Part shown: positions 1 through 11,976 of the stretch, piece after piece
Numbering within the stretch: position 1 is the stretch's first letter
Layout: every line of letters begins with the position of its first letter
Source: Entophlyctis helioformis
Taxonomy: Eukaryota > Chytridiomycota > Chytridiomycetes > Chytridiales > Chytriomycetaceae
DNA length: 64,000 bases
Assembly (NCBI GenBank): GCA_025526915.1
Contig: JAHLKH010000148.1
Span: forward strand, 1 to 64,000
Direction of reading: 5' to 3'
Notes under the pieces: model-generated
Seen by the model: the letters and a program-made list of their open reading frames with translations, nothing else
Databases searched by the model: none
Told to the model about the DNA's origin: nothing
Program-made: the position numbers and the translations under genes

Positions 1-3000
1 GACGACCAGGACGCACACCAGCAGAAACAGCGGCCGGCCAGACAACCCAAACTCCGAGCCACGCTTCTCAAGTTTCCCTCGCAGGCGGCGCCGGCTGCCT
101 TGCCCACACCAGTCCCAACACCTGACCCGCCACTCGAGCATCCACAGCCAGCACAACCGCACCGGCAGGCAGCGGACAGGTTGCCCAATCTGGCCAGCAT
201 ACCCGACCTGTTCCTGACAAGTGCGAGCAAACGCGACCAACGTCTCGTCGAAGACCGGCTGCGACTGCGCCAGCAGATCCACGACTCGATGCATTTCAGT
301 GCACAGTTCTCCAAGGGCAAGAGCGCGCATCCATTCTTTACTATGGGCAGCAGACAGGCTGCTGGCGTCGAACCTGGCAGTGGCAGTGGAAGTGGAAGCG
401 GCAACGTAGGTATGCAAGAAGCCACGGCCGATGGCGGCGTGTCGGACACGTCCGTGTCGAGTGTCGCTGGCAGCGGGAAGCCAAGCCGTGTTGCATCAAG
501 CAGCTTGCTGGCCGTTGATGCCATGTGGCCTGTGCAGCCGTTTGTGCATCTCGGCTGGACCGCGAGGAACGACCGGACACCGGCTTGCACACCTGTGCCC
601 AAACGCGTCGAGGGCATCGCGCCGCCGTGTCCAGACCTTGACGCTTTCTTTGCACCGCTTGCCTTGTCACGGACGAGTGCGGCTGCTGCTGCCATGTCCA
701 CCTCGAGTCCGGTGCAGACAGTCAGCATGCCAGCCGCGATAGGCGTATTGCAGTCGCTGTACGATGCCGAGCAGCTGGCCACACCCTGCATCCAACGGTT
801 GCTGTCCAGTCTGGCTGATACGGACCCCGCGACGGCATGCATGTCGGCTGATACGCTTGAATGGACACACAAGCACCAGCCCCTCACGGTCGACGGGCTC
901 TGCGGATCGCGCAATCGCGAGGTCGGTTCGGAGATTCTCGCGTGGCTGCAGGCATGGACACCTGCTGCGCGCCAGCCGCGGTCTGGACGTACCAGCGGCG
1001 ATGATTCGGACGTGTCTGTGTCTGCGCGCAGCAAGCGCGGTCGCAGCCGTGGTGGCACTCTGAGCCACACGAGCAAGCACACATTGCATGGGCGACTGTC
1101 AAAGTCAGGCGCGGCGGACGGCGTGCTGGGACGCAAGCGTGTCAAAGGAGACGGCGGACGGGGTGGACGGTCCCAGCTGCCGGGTGACCTGAGCGACTTT
1201 ATTGCTGATGATGCAGAGGATGTCGAGGACTACGAGGGATGCATCGACACTGGTGACATGGACGTCGGCAGCGATGAGGATGTGGATGTGGACTGCATGG
1301 GCGATGACGACGATGGAGCAAGGCCAAACGGGCAGATTCTTGGATTAGCCGAGCGCTACGGCTATGATGACGATGACGAGGAGGAAGACTTTGAGGAAGA
1401 GGCGGCGATCGAGCAGGCAGTCCATGACGATGACGATGACAGCGATTTCATGGATCGGAGCAGTCGGTCAAGCCGTCGTCGGCCAGCTCGGCAACGGCAA
1501 CGGTCACGTTCACGCTCACGCAATCGCGATCGTACCGTGGACCACAAACGGCCGTCTCACAAGGCAGCTGAAGCAGCAGCAGGAACAACAGCAACACGGA
1601 CAGTCAAACCGATACGGATCACGGGCAGCAAGCCGACGTTTTGGATTGTACAGGGACCATCCGGGTGTGGCAAGACGGCTCTCGTGTACGCAGCCGCTGC
1701 TCAGGCGGGATACAGTGTCGTTGAAGTCAACACGAGCCACAAGCGGTCTGGCAAGGATTTGCTGGCACTGCTGGGTGAAGCAGCCCTCAGTCATCGCGTG
1801 GATGGCAGTGGCAAGCCAGCTGCTTTCACTGCTTCGACGGCTGCTTCTGATGCTGAGATGGCAGGAGCAGCAGGAGCAAAAGTGGCTGCCAGGGATAAGG
1901 GCAAAGACGATGCAGCAAGTGCGGGCTCAAAGGCGGACAAGACGGCAAAGACGGGCAAGTCGATCAAGGCTGCTCCTGCCACGGGCATCATGGCATTATT
2001 TGGCAGCAAGAAACGCGACGAGCCTGTGTCCAAAGAGCCGGTCCAGGATACTCGGCGAGATGGCATGGTTGTCGAGAACACGCAGCCAGCTGTTGTTGCG
2101 CCGCCACTCGGTCGGAGCGGGAGGCGGGAAAGCGACTCTGCCATGAGCACAGCAAGCGATGCCGACAAGGCTGCACTGTCCGTGCAGGCCGCACCGTCCA
2201 AGACGCTGATCCTTATCGACGATGTGGATGTGCTCCTTGAGCCTGATCGCGGGTTCTGGACAGGGATCGCAACACTGGCCGAGACGACCAAGGTCCCCAT
2301 TGTCTTGACATGCACAGGTACTACGGTTTGTTGGCATTATCGTCGCCGTGCGTCCATGCGCGCGTGTACTGACTCTTTGCGTGGCGTGTTAGAACACCCG
2401 CTCGGCCCGCAGAACGAGTCGGTGCCGGCTCCCATCCTTGGCACTCTCTCCAAGGCGTTCAAGACACTCGTGACGCGTGGGCCAACCCCGGCTGAGCTCG
2501 GGCTGTACATCCATGCAGTGGGATTGAGTGAAGGGGCTTGGATTGATCCGACCGCTCTGGGGGCGGTATGCAGCACGGGGATGTCGCTGCGCCAGGCATT
2601 GTTGACTGCGCATGCTTGGTGCATGTCTGCTCGGCTGCCACGGACGTCAGAGTCTGCGGACTCGCTTGTCGTGATCAAGAAGCTCGGCTGCCGTGCTCCG
2701 CCGAAAGTGACTGCACATGCTGCTGTGAGTGATGTCCAAGGTGCACGCGCTGCACACGCTGCCGTGACCGAGTACACGCGGCTCGCAGACACATTGGCGT
2801 CCGTCGACACGGCAAGTCTGTCCGACTGGGACGCGTTCATGGTACGTCCTTGCTTGGCCAGTCTCTGCATGGCGCGAGCCTGACACCGCAGCGGATGCAG
2901 GGATACGAGCCCGAATGCTGGCTGTCGGATCCATCAGAGACCGAGGCACACCAAGGGCCTTCCAAACTGCTTCTGCGGCCACCGTACTGGCCCACAGATA

Positions 3001-3611
3001 TCACACGACGGTCATACAGCCGATCGATCATGTATGGCCATTCGGCTGCGACAAGTGTCCACTCTGCTGCATCCGTCTTGGTGCACGATCTGATGAGCCG
3101 CGCTGGATGGGCATGGACGGAAGGAGGCAACGGTGCACAGCACAGTGCCAGAGTACCAGGGATCGTTGACCAGACAGTATGGCGCACACGGCCGCGTGCT
3201 CTCGCAGCTGACCTGATGCCATGGATGGCTGCTATGTGTCGGCTGGATATCGAAGCAGACGCTGCTGCATCCGCTCCTCCGCATCCTCCTCCGCCTCCGC
3301 TCCCTTCAGAGCCAGCCGTGCCAGCACCAGACTCGCCGTGCCAGCCAGGACAAGACGTCGACAATGGCAAGGACGATGATGACGAGGATTTCCAGCCGGT
3401 GTTCCGTCGTGCCACGAGGTATGCTGCCGCAAGAGCACGGGCAGACGCCGCGCAGCCCAAACCAAAGTACGTGCCCGCGTCGCATGCCTCTACCTTCTCC
3501 AACCAGCCAGCTAGCCACTAACACGCGATGCACTGTCTAAGACGCAAAGGCCATTTCGTCGGCGTGCTGTCGCCAGCCCAACAACGCCAGTACGCGTACG
3601 CATACACATGA
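1..3611 (+). CDS. ATAD5/Elg1-like PCNA-unloading AAA+ ATPase, 5' partial
   Basis: Large subunit of the alternative RFC complex that removes PCNA from DNA after replication (role known for the ATAD5/Elg1 family; acts in the nucleus). The frame is open from base 1, so the N-terminus lies outside the window. An acidic, low-complexity N-terminal region is followed by a Walker A motif, GPSGCGKT (about 1654-1677), and a Walker B-like LILIDDVDVLL (about 2205-2237). A long serine/alanine/lysine insert separates the two motifs, as is usual for ATAD5. Introns inferred: 2318-2392 (75 nt, in frame, CTGAC branch), 2842-2891 or 2842-2900, and 3467-3541. The last joins to a short terminal exon ending in TGA at 3609-3611. 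The C-terminal exon is proline-rich with an acidic stretch. RFC1 is the main alternative, but the spacing and the absence of a BRCT domain favour ATAD5. Family call firm; 3' exon boundaries moderate. Confidence 0.82.
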
Positions 3612-3701
3612 GACCGGCCAAACAACAATAAAGCCACTCGCTCCGCTCACGCAAAGGCTATCGCCAATGTATTTGCAGTGCCAACCCCCCTGCCCGCACA
3701 T

Positions 3702-6363
3702 CTAGAACACAGATCCGAGTGCCTCGAACCACGCGAGCACATTGACATCCATCGCCACGACCACCTTGAACTCTTCAAACGTGAGGCGGTCGCGGTCAGC
3801 TGCGTCCACCATCGCAAACGCGCGGTCGACCATCTCCTCAATCGCCTCCTGCGACATGGCTTCGAGGATCGGGTACTGCTCCTGGTCAATCAGGCTCGTG
3901 GCGCCACTAGCAGGTGTCCCCGCAGGCATGCTTGTTGCTGTTGCCGTAGTAGGCGTCGGCCACGACCCGCCGCTACTTGCCGATGCCGGCTGCGTCATGT
4001 ACGACGCCGGCGAGCTGGCCACCGTGACCGCGCCGGCGAGCGGCTGCACGTCAAACGAGACCGAGCGGCGGCTCTGGATGGTGCGCTGGCGGATTTGGTT
4101 GGCCGCCTCGCGGATGGGTGATGCGGTCGTGGCGGACGTGACTTCGTCAGCAGTGAGCGAGTTTCGGAGGACGGGCTGGGACGTGCGACGGACAATGCCG
4201 CTGATGATGCGCGTGGTGGATTGTGCACCGCCTGGCGAGACTGTGGCTGTGGGAGTCGATGCTGTTGCGTTGGCCGTGGTCGTCATATCTGTCGGTGACT
4301 GTCTGCCGCGGGCAGTAGAGATGATGGGCCGCGGTGGCAGAGCATCGGGTGCGACTGAGGCGGATACTGATGCTGCGGACGTTGCGGATGTGGCATATCG
4401 CGTGGGAATGGATGCGCTGGTGGGAGAGCCTGTGGATGTTGCAGATCCGCTCGACTGGTTGCGAGCAGGAGCCATATGGCTGGGATGCAAGTGTGCCGTG
4501 TGGGCCGTCGCGGCAGTCACAGTCATTGTTGTGCTCGTGCTGCTGCCGCTTGCTGTTTCAGCCATGGGAGGTGCCGACGGCAGATCCATGGGAGCGAGAG
4601 GCGACTCGGGCGTGTCGTCGACGTTCTCGACAATCTTGCGCGGCTTGGTCCGTCGCGTTCCGGCTGCACGTGGCCGGTTGCGTCGGATACCGTTGGTCAT
4701 GACCGTGTCTTGCGGCGGCCCAAAGTCGCCCTCGAAGCTCTCGCGGTCGTCGTCGCCATCGTCGCCATCTTCGTCGCTAATCTGGCGGTGGCGATGGCGT
4801 CCAGATGCGTCGTCGTCGTCATGGTCTCCATTGGCATCGCTGTCCGACGACATGTCAGGGCCATCGCCAGCCGGGATAGGTGCGAGGAACGATGCCGACA
4901 CGGGCTTGGCCGCCTCGTCGTCAAACGACTCCATCATGCCCTCTTCCATTGTCTTGACAACGTCGCGCACGAGCTCCATGGATAAGTTAAAGTACGCCTT
5001 GAACATGCGGCGCAACTCGTCGCGGGATATGCAGCCATCGCCGTCGAGATCGTATCCCTGGAACGCGTACAGGATGCGCTCGTCCAGGCTGCCTCTGCAC
5101 AGAATCGACAGGCCACAGACCAGCTCGCGGAAGCTGATGACGTTGTCGCGGTCCTGGTCGAAAAAGGCAAAGATGCGGTCGCTGATGAGGTTCTTTTCAA
5201 AGCCAAGCGGCCCGAGGCACTTGACAAACGTGGCGCGGTCAATGCCGCCGTCCGGCCCTTCGACCGTGGACAGACTGCGGAACTGGTCGTAGAAGGCGCC
5301 GAGCTCGATCTCGTCAAAGTGCGTGTCGACCTGCAGCTGCTCAAAGTCGTAGTGGTGCTGGCCAGACACAAAGTCGTCGCCAGGGTACAGCGGCTGGAAC
5401 AGGACGACGTGCGGGTTTGCGAGCGGCGGCAGGGGGATGCGGATCTTGATGAAGACGTGGGTCTTGATGTGCACGTCCATGGCCTCGCACAGCTCGCACA
5501 GGTCAAAGTCGACGCAGTTTGCGCACTTGAAGCGGTAGCCGCGCACCGGCGAGGTGCTGCAGTGGTTGCATGTGATGGACCGATGCACGTAGCCCTCTGG
5601 CGGCATGGCACGCCGTGGCAGCAGCAGGACAAGCAGTAACAGCAGCAACAGCAACAGCAGCAGGCGGTCTGTCAGATCGTGCTCGCTGCGCATGGCAGAT
5701 GGCCAGCACAGACGACGGCGCCCCACCTTTGCGAGCCTGGTCCTCTGCGATCGAGTACAGCAGCTGCAGCAGATGCTTCGACTCGTCGGCCTGCTCGTCG
5801 AAGCCATCGCCGGACGTGCTGGCGAGCGCGAGGCCGGACGGCACAGACGCAGCCGGCTCGTTGGCGGCAGCGTCTGCGAGCTCGTCGTCGCCGGCCTCTG
5901 TGCCATCGCCAAAGGCACTCGCTGCGTCTATGGCGGCAGCGGCAGCGGCAGCATCTGCGTCTGCGTCTGCATTGAAGCCCAAGGCCGACGCCGACAGGGC
6001 CGACGCCGACGACGCTGTGGACGCGGTGCTGGCCTGGCGCCGCAGACTTCGTCGGGCCCGTCGCCGCGTGCCCGAGCCCGACGACAGCTGGCGCATGAGC
6101 AGCTGGCTGCTGCCCAGAAGCTCGAGGTCGACGTCGTCCAAGCCGCCGAGGGCGTCGCGTGCGCCCCTGCCGCCCTTGCCCCGGCCACGGCCGCCACCCC
6201 GCCGCTGCGCAGAGCGGGCGGCAGCTGCAGTCAGCCGCAGGATGAGCAGGCCGGACACGACGCCCGTGACCAGCAGCGCCATGCGTGTGAAGCTGAACAG
6301 GGCAGCGCCGCTGCCTGCGTTGCCTGTTGCGACCCCCGTGACGCCTGTTGCGACGTGCGGCAT
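3702..6363 (-). CDS. Membrane-anchored ZZ zinc-finger / EF-hand protein
   Basis: Two exons: 5727-6363 and 3702-5596. They join across a 130-nt intron (5597-5726) with GTGGGG donor and CCAG acceptor, and splicing gives a continuous ARKEGYVHRSITC. The N-terminus has one hydrophobic segment (residues about 22-42, ALLVTGVVSGLLILRL), then a basic glycine/arginine stretch and an alanine-rich region. A ZZ zinc finger follows with the pattern CNHC, CANC, CELC. Next are two canonical EF-hand loops, DQDRDNVISFRE and DLDGDGCISRDE, in a calcineurin B/NCS-like arrangement. A long acidic and serine/threonine-rich tail ends in another EF-hand-like helix. The architecture suggests a calcium-responsive adaptor on a membrane; substrate or partner is unknown. 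Transcribed divergently from the next gene with only 41 bp between start codons. Domains are clear; biological role is not. Confidence 0.8.
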
Positions 6364-6404
6364 CGTTGTGTGGGCAAACGCGTTAACAAAAACGTTTCCG
6401 TTAA
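6364..6404. promoter_or_regulatory. 41-bp bidirectional intergenic region
   Basis: Only 41 bp separate the ATG of the ZZ/EF-hand gene (6363, minus) from the ATG of the PIP-box gene (6405, plus). The stretch is locally AT-rich in a GC-rich region, with two GTTAA motifs (around GCGTTAAC and CCGTTAA) and an AAAAACGTTT core. Core promoter elements of both genes must lie here or inside the genes, unless one gene starts further downstream. Confidence 0.5.
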
Positions 6405-8037
6405 ATGCACATCGACAAGGACGACCTCGTGCTCGAGTACGTGCGGCAGCAGTCGCATCTGGTGTCGCTCGGCCCGCCCGCGGACACGCACAGCCGCTCG
6501 CCCCAGCAGGGCCGTCTGCAGATACGACAAAAGCAGCAGCAGAAGCAGCAGAAGCAGAAACACGCCGACGCCTTGGCCCAGCCACGCACTCGCACTCGCA
6601 CTCGCCCGCAGCCAGCCCGCAGCACCAGCCCGAGCATCATCAGGTCGGCACGCACGCATGCAGCATCGCAGCCGGCAGTGTTGTCAAATTGTGCAGGGTG
6701 CCGTCTGTCGATGGGTTGCTGCGGACAACCGCCTGCTGACCTGGCTGCACACGATGCATTCATCGCCACAGCTTGGACCCTCCCTCACGGCGTCACTGCC
6801 AGCATCCCCACCAAGACGAGGAGCCCAGGCACGCTCGCAAGCACTCCAAGAATAGCCACCAGTCCCTCGTCTCCACTTCATCAGCGTCCTCAGTGTCTGC
6901 CAAGCCTGCTGCTGTGCATCATCGCAGCCGCCATGTGCACAGGCTACAACATCGGCAGCATGGACGCGACAGCCGCGACAGCCGTCATCGAGAGCAAACC
7001 CGCCATGGGACACGCAGTCTGTCGGACAATGACGCTCGCCAGTCGCTCGACAAACACAAGCTGACCAAGAAACGGATCTCGGTGCGGGCATGTTCGCGCT
7101 TCTGTTGCATGGTTGGCATGGTTGGCATCGCTGACATGGTGCATGGCATTCACAGATTCGCGCAATGCTGGAGGGGCCGTTGTCCACAGCATCGCTTGGC
7201 ATCTTCAACAAGGGCCGCCGGTCTCGCAGGGTTGTCGCAAGGCAGCGCGTTCTTCCTGCCTTTGACGACGCGCAGTTTCTTGCAGAACAGCAGACTGAGC
7301 AAGTAGAGGATGCAGCAGCCAACCCAAAGCAGCCTCTAATCTCTCGCTTCTTTGCGTCGTCAACAACTCTTGGACATGAACATGCGCAGCCAGCCGACCC
7401 CAAGCCAGCCTCCGAACCGGTTGTGGCTAGCCATTTTGCAGACTTTTCCGACACTGCCCATGATCGTGCAAGACCGCTCGCAACGCTCGAAAGGCAGGCA
7501 AGCGACTGTGGCACAACCGTCATTCCGCAAACTCCGTCACCGCCAGCACCGTCTCTGCACCAGTATGCCAACAATCGGCACATTCCATCCACGTCAATCC
7601 TGTCCAGATCGCATACGCAGTCTTCAAGATCGCCCTGGCCAGTTGTCACACATGCCGATCAAGCAGCAGATCAGCCCGTCATTCTTGTTCCAGACTCGCC
7701 AAGAGTGCCGCCAATAGCCATGGGCAGCGTGGATCAATGCTGGGACGAGTGCTGTGGATGCAGACACCGTCAACCGATACACGCCGAGCAAGCAGATTGC
7801 CATCCTGTTGATGCAGGTTGGCCAGAACACCAGCAGCAGCAGCAGCAGCAGCAATATGGACACCATGGGGACGTGTACTCCGACGATCATGACAGCTGCT
7901 CGCTCGACGATGCGTATACGGATGCAATGATGATGGACATTTCATCCACCAGGCAGCCCTGGGCAGCCGCACCCGCAGCAGCGCGCTTCCCTTCATCGAC
8001 TGTCGGCTTTCGCTTTCCGAGCCACCGATTGCATTGA
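6405..8037 (+). CDS. Unknown protein with a PCNA-interacting (PIP) box
   Basis: Three exons inferred: 6405-6643, 6772-7081 and 7156-8037. The introns (128 and 74 nt) have GTCGGC/CACAG and GTGCGG/CACAG ends, and both joins keep the frame exactly. No catalytic domain is recognised. The protein is glutamine-, serine- and proline-rich and disordered-looking. At 7330-7353 it encodes QPLISRFF, a perfect match to the PIP-box consensus QxxhxxFF, which in known proteins binds the PCNA sliding clamp. A basic cluster (KGRRSRRVV) lies upstream and a short glutamine run near the C-terminus. It sits two genes from the ATAD5/Elg1 PCNA unloader. A nuclear, replication- or repair-linked role is inferred from the motif alone. 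The first exon is the least certain part. Confidence 0.5.
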
Positions 8038-8057
8038 TTTTTCCGCCACGATCATCA

Positions 8058-8244
8058 ATGAACGGCCACGACGACGTTGATGCCGATGTGCTCGGAGCCG
8101 GCTTGGATGTGCAAGCCCTTGTTGCTCGTTTGGTGCCAGAAACCGCCAGCAACGATGAAGCTGCTACGAGTGCTACGAGTGCTGCTGCTTCCTGGACCGC
8201 ACTGTATCAGCTGTTTGGTACGCTGCTGTCGACATGACTTGAAC

Positions 8245-8277
<33 letters not shown>

Positions 8278-10943
8278 AGTGGTGGCTATTAACTGGCCTT
8301 GCTGGGTGCATCCGTACAGTCGAGACAGGTCGCAGCTATGGGGCTCTTCGCCTGCTGTGGGTGCACGGGCTACCTGCCGCCCTGGTCAAGGCCCTCGAGC
8401 ATCCGTCGTATGCCGTCAAGGCAAGCCGCCATCTACCTTGCTGTGGCAGTGCACGTTTTGTGGCTGACGTGTGTGCACGCAGATGGCTGCCCTCGACTTT
8501 ATCGAGTGCGTGGGCACGTCGACCAGCATCTGGCAGACTGGCAACTTCCTGCCACAGGACCCGTCGCCCGAGCACGATGTTGCCACTGCCTTTGTCAACA
8601 CTCTGCTCGATGGCCATCAGGACATTCGTCTCAAGGTATGCGTGCGTCGCGCAGGCTGCCTTGCACGAACAGACGGCTGACGGTCCAAGCAGACGGCATT
8701 CATGATGGGGTCAGACAATCGGCACAGCGTGCCCTACCAGTGGACAATGCAGCGCAAGCGTTTGGTGATCGATGCGCTTGCCACTCAGACAGAGAGCAAT
8801 GTCATCATCTCCTTGCTTTACTTCTTTCAGAATGACGCTCAGATGTTTGGCGGCATGGTAGGCTTTGCTCGTGATGCCGCCTGCCTTCTGATCTGCAGCT
8901 GACTCTTTGCTGGCCTGTGCTTGCGGCGAAAATCTTGCTCGACAGACCGATCTCGAGCCTCTGGTTGCTGCGGTCGTGCACCATATCGCCTCAACCGACG
9001 ACGAGGTTGCAGTCGCTGGACTGAACTACCTGCTAAGCCCTTGGCGCTGTTCTCTCGAGCTGCTTGACGAGCTGCGCATTCTCCCAGCTGTGTCGGCAAG
9101 ACTACGGTGTGTTCCATCTTGTCTGGCTGTCTGGCCTGTCAGACTGCGTATGGCACTCCATGTGCTGACCGATCGTGTTGTTGTGGCTGGCATGAGCAGG
9201 ACGATCAGCAGCACAGATCATCTGGCTGGCATCATCGGCAAACTTGGCCAGCACTCGCTGTTCCCATTCGACGCGACAGTGTCCTCCGCCATCGCCGACC
9301 GCATGCAAGCAGCGTCCATGCTGGACACTCTCGACGCTATTCTCGCACGCGTTGGCCAGGACGTGCCAGATGCGCTCCCCATTGGCATCGCGACGCTTGT
9401 GGGCAAGATCATCGGACATGTGGGCAAAGACCACGCCAGCGCTGCCAGCAACGTGATACTTGGCCGCATCGTCGCGCAGATCAATGATCCAGTCTACAGC
9501 AAAGCCAAGGCTGCACTGGAATGCTTTCAAGCAGCCGTTAGCAACAAGACAGACGACGGCAGCGTGATTGGCGCGGCGCTCCTCCGCCACGGCATTGTTC
9601 CAGCACTGCATGCATACTTGAACGGCAAGCATATCAGGAACAGCAATTGTCGCGTCTTTGTCGACGTTCTTGCAGGCATGTTGACGATCTGCGGTGGCGA
9701 GGGCCTCAATCCAGCGGCACTCGAGATGGAGGCGATTGGCATGCCATTGGCTTTGGAGACTTGTCTTTCGAGCCAGCACTCGAGCCCACTTTTGTCTGAA
9801 AAGGCACGCATCTGCAGCATCGTGCGCACGTACTTTGGCAAGGAGCTCAACGCTGGCGATGTCTCATCGCTGCCCATCAAGGATCGTGGCGACTTTCCGG
9901 ACCCACTTATCCCATCAATGACGCAGCCGTATCTTACTGTCAAGGAGCGCCAGTACCTTGAACTGCGTGCCGCCATCCTCAACAAGCCGCTCTGGTGGAC
10001 CAAGTTTACGGATCCAGTCATTGCCGCCAAGTGGCGCGATGAGGCTGTTGAGCAAGGTGTCACTCAACGCGCTCTGAGCCTGCTGTTCAGCGAGCTGGCG
10101 TACCTGGCCGAGCACGAGATGCGCACCGTCGAGCTTGCGAGCGGCGATGTGGTGACTGTCACACCTGGAGCAGCCAAGTGCACGACCATGTCGGACGATG
10201 CCATCCCGGAGTCGCTGCGAGACGCTCTCATCCGCCAAGTTGCCGTGCTCGAGGACGTTCCCGACCACAAGAAGGACTGGCATCCAGGATCGCACGGCAA
10301 GGTGCTTGATCTCGTGCATCCATCACTCTACCCGCTCGTCATTGGTCGCAGCCTGGTCCTGTCTCGTGACCGGCGTGCCACGGCAATATGCATGCCGCCG
10401 TGGGACGTGCTATCTGCAAACGAGCACACGTCATGCAGTTTGGCGGACAACGGCTCCAACCGGTTCCAGTGGCTGCCATCCGAGTTCCGCGTCCATGAGA
10501 ACGGCACCGTGTCCATCAACTCGTACATCAACAACCTGCACCCAGTCTGGCACAACTCGCTCTACAAGACGATCGCCAAGGTGTTTGAGCGGTTCGTGCC
10601 GCTGTTTGAGAGTGTGTTCGCGTACAGAGACGGCGTGCAGCTGTACATCACGGATGTGCAAGAATGGTACGCGACGCGCGAGGAACTCCAGGGCTTGAAG
10701 CGCAAGATGCCTGAGCTGCCGAGCGAGGATGACGATGCTGGATACAAGCGCGCACGCCGCTTCCTCCGAGACCGCAGGGACGACTCTCAAGAGGACAGCC
10801 AAGACACGGATGATGGCAGTGCCAAGGACTGCGACGCTGCTAACAAAGTTGGGAGTCAGGCTGGTGACAAGTCCGAATACGTCGACCGCAGCGAGGACGA
10901 CGAAGAGGATGGCGACAAGGAGGAGGATGAAGACGAGGACAAG

Positions 10944-10975
<32 letters not shown>

Positions 10976-11783
10976 TTACGAAGACAACGACGATGATGAT
11001 GACGATTACGTAGACGAGGAGGAGGAGGATCAGCTTGACTTCTACAATCAGTCTGGTTTCCTCCAGCCGCGACTGCCATTTGAGTTCACACCGCCAGCTT
11101 TGCCGTTTGCACCCGTCAGCCTGCGCGGCCGCAACCTGCAGGTGATTTTCAAGCTGGCCAACATCCACCTGACACCAAAGAAGCCCAAGTACGGCGGCGG
11201 CAGCTGGCACATTGAGGGCATCGAAGGCGAATCGATTGTCGCCACAGGCATCTACTACTACGACATGGACAACATCACCACATCGCGGCTGTCTTTCCGA
11301 TGCAAGCCTGACGTGGATGGAGCGTCATTCGAATCCGAGCAGTACGAGTACCGGTACTACGAAGAGGTCTACGGATTCCGGAACGAGTTCAAGATTGGCG
11401 CGCAGCCTATGGGATCGATCCAGGCAACGCAGGGCCGATGCATCGCGTTCCCCAACAGCTGGCAGCACCATGTTGATCCATTCAAGCTGGCCGATCCTTC
11501 CAAGCCGGGCTACCGCAAGATCCTCGCCTTCTTCCTGGTCGACCCGACCAAGCGCATTGTGTCGACTGCACACGTTGCTCCACAGCAGCCCGCGTGGTAC
11601 GAGACGGGCGTGAGTGGAACGGGGCTGCCGGCCGAGCTTGGCACGATGATTGCGCCTCACGTCCCTGGCACCATGGATCTGGCAGAGACCCACGCAGTGC
11701 GTGCTGATCTCATGGCCGAGCGATCCAACGTCAGCTCGGCTGGCGAAGTCGAGGTTGAGGCCTTCAACTTTTGTGAGCATTGA
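8058..11783 (+). CDS. ARM-like repeat protein fused to DUF4246
   Basis: Exons inferred: 8058-8217, 8320-8420, 8483-8635, 8693-8857, 8946-9106 and 9200-11783. The second intron (8421-8482) has a GC donor (AAG|GCAAGC). The fourth (8858-8945) has a CTGAC branch. The N-terminal ~600 residues are helical, leucine- and alanine-rich and look like armadillo repeats; a PSMD5/Hsm3-like proteasome chaperone is a weak possibility. From about 9895 the same frame runs into DUF4246 (a fungal family with unknown chemistry), starting near PYLTVKERQYLELRAAIL. Conserved WHPGSHGKVLDLVHPSLYPL and a C-terminal RCIAFPNSWQHHV segment are present. A run of nine Asp codons and further acidic tracts (about 10935-11030) interrupt the domain. 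No stop separates the two parts. DUF4246 call firm; N-terminal identity unknown. Confidence 0.75.
8247..8276 (+). repeat. (CTG)10 triplet repeat in an intron
   Basis: Ten perfect CTG units lie inside the inferred first intron (8218-8319) of the ARM/DUF4246 gene. The repeat ends in CAG and so creates a decoy 3' splice site. The frame-compatible acceptor is the later CAG at 8317-8319. Confidence 0.9.
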
Positions 11784-11976
11784 TAGAGTGGAATGAACGC
11801 CTGCACTTGCCCGGCAATTCAGATCGACAGACATGTAGGGCTTCGTTGCACACTGCTGCTGGCCGCTCGTGTGCTGCAGCGGAGGTGCCTGGCTGCAGAC
11901 GCCGTCCAGCCAACCGTCTCGGTGTCTAACCAAGCCTGCTGGCTGCGCTCGACGGCGGTGTGTGTGTGCAGACCAC

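Noticed and set aside
3742..5292. 516-codon plus-strand frame
   Set aside because: Antisense shadow of the ZZ/EF-hand gene; no domain, and it overlaps clear EF-hand loops on the other strand.
8858..8898. A 41-nt intron ending at CTGCAG in the ARM/DUF4246 gene
   Set aside because: It breaks the phase. The acceptor at 8945 keeps frame and leaves a CTGAC branch site inside the intron.
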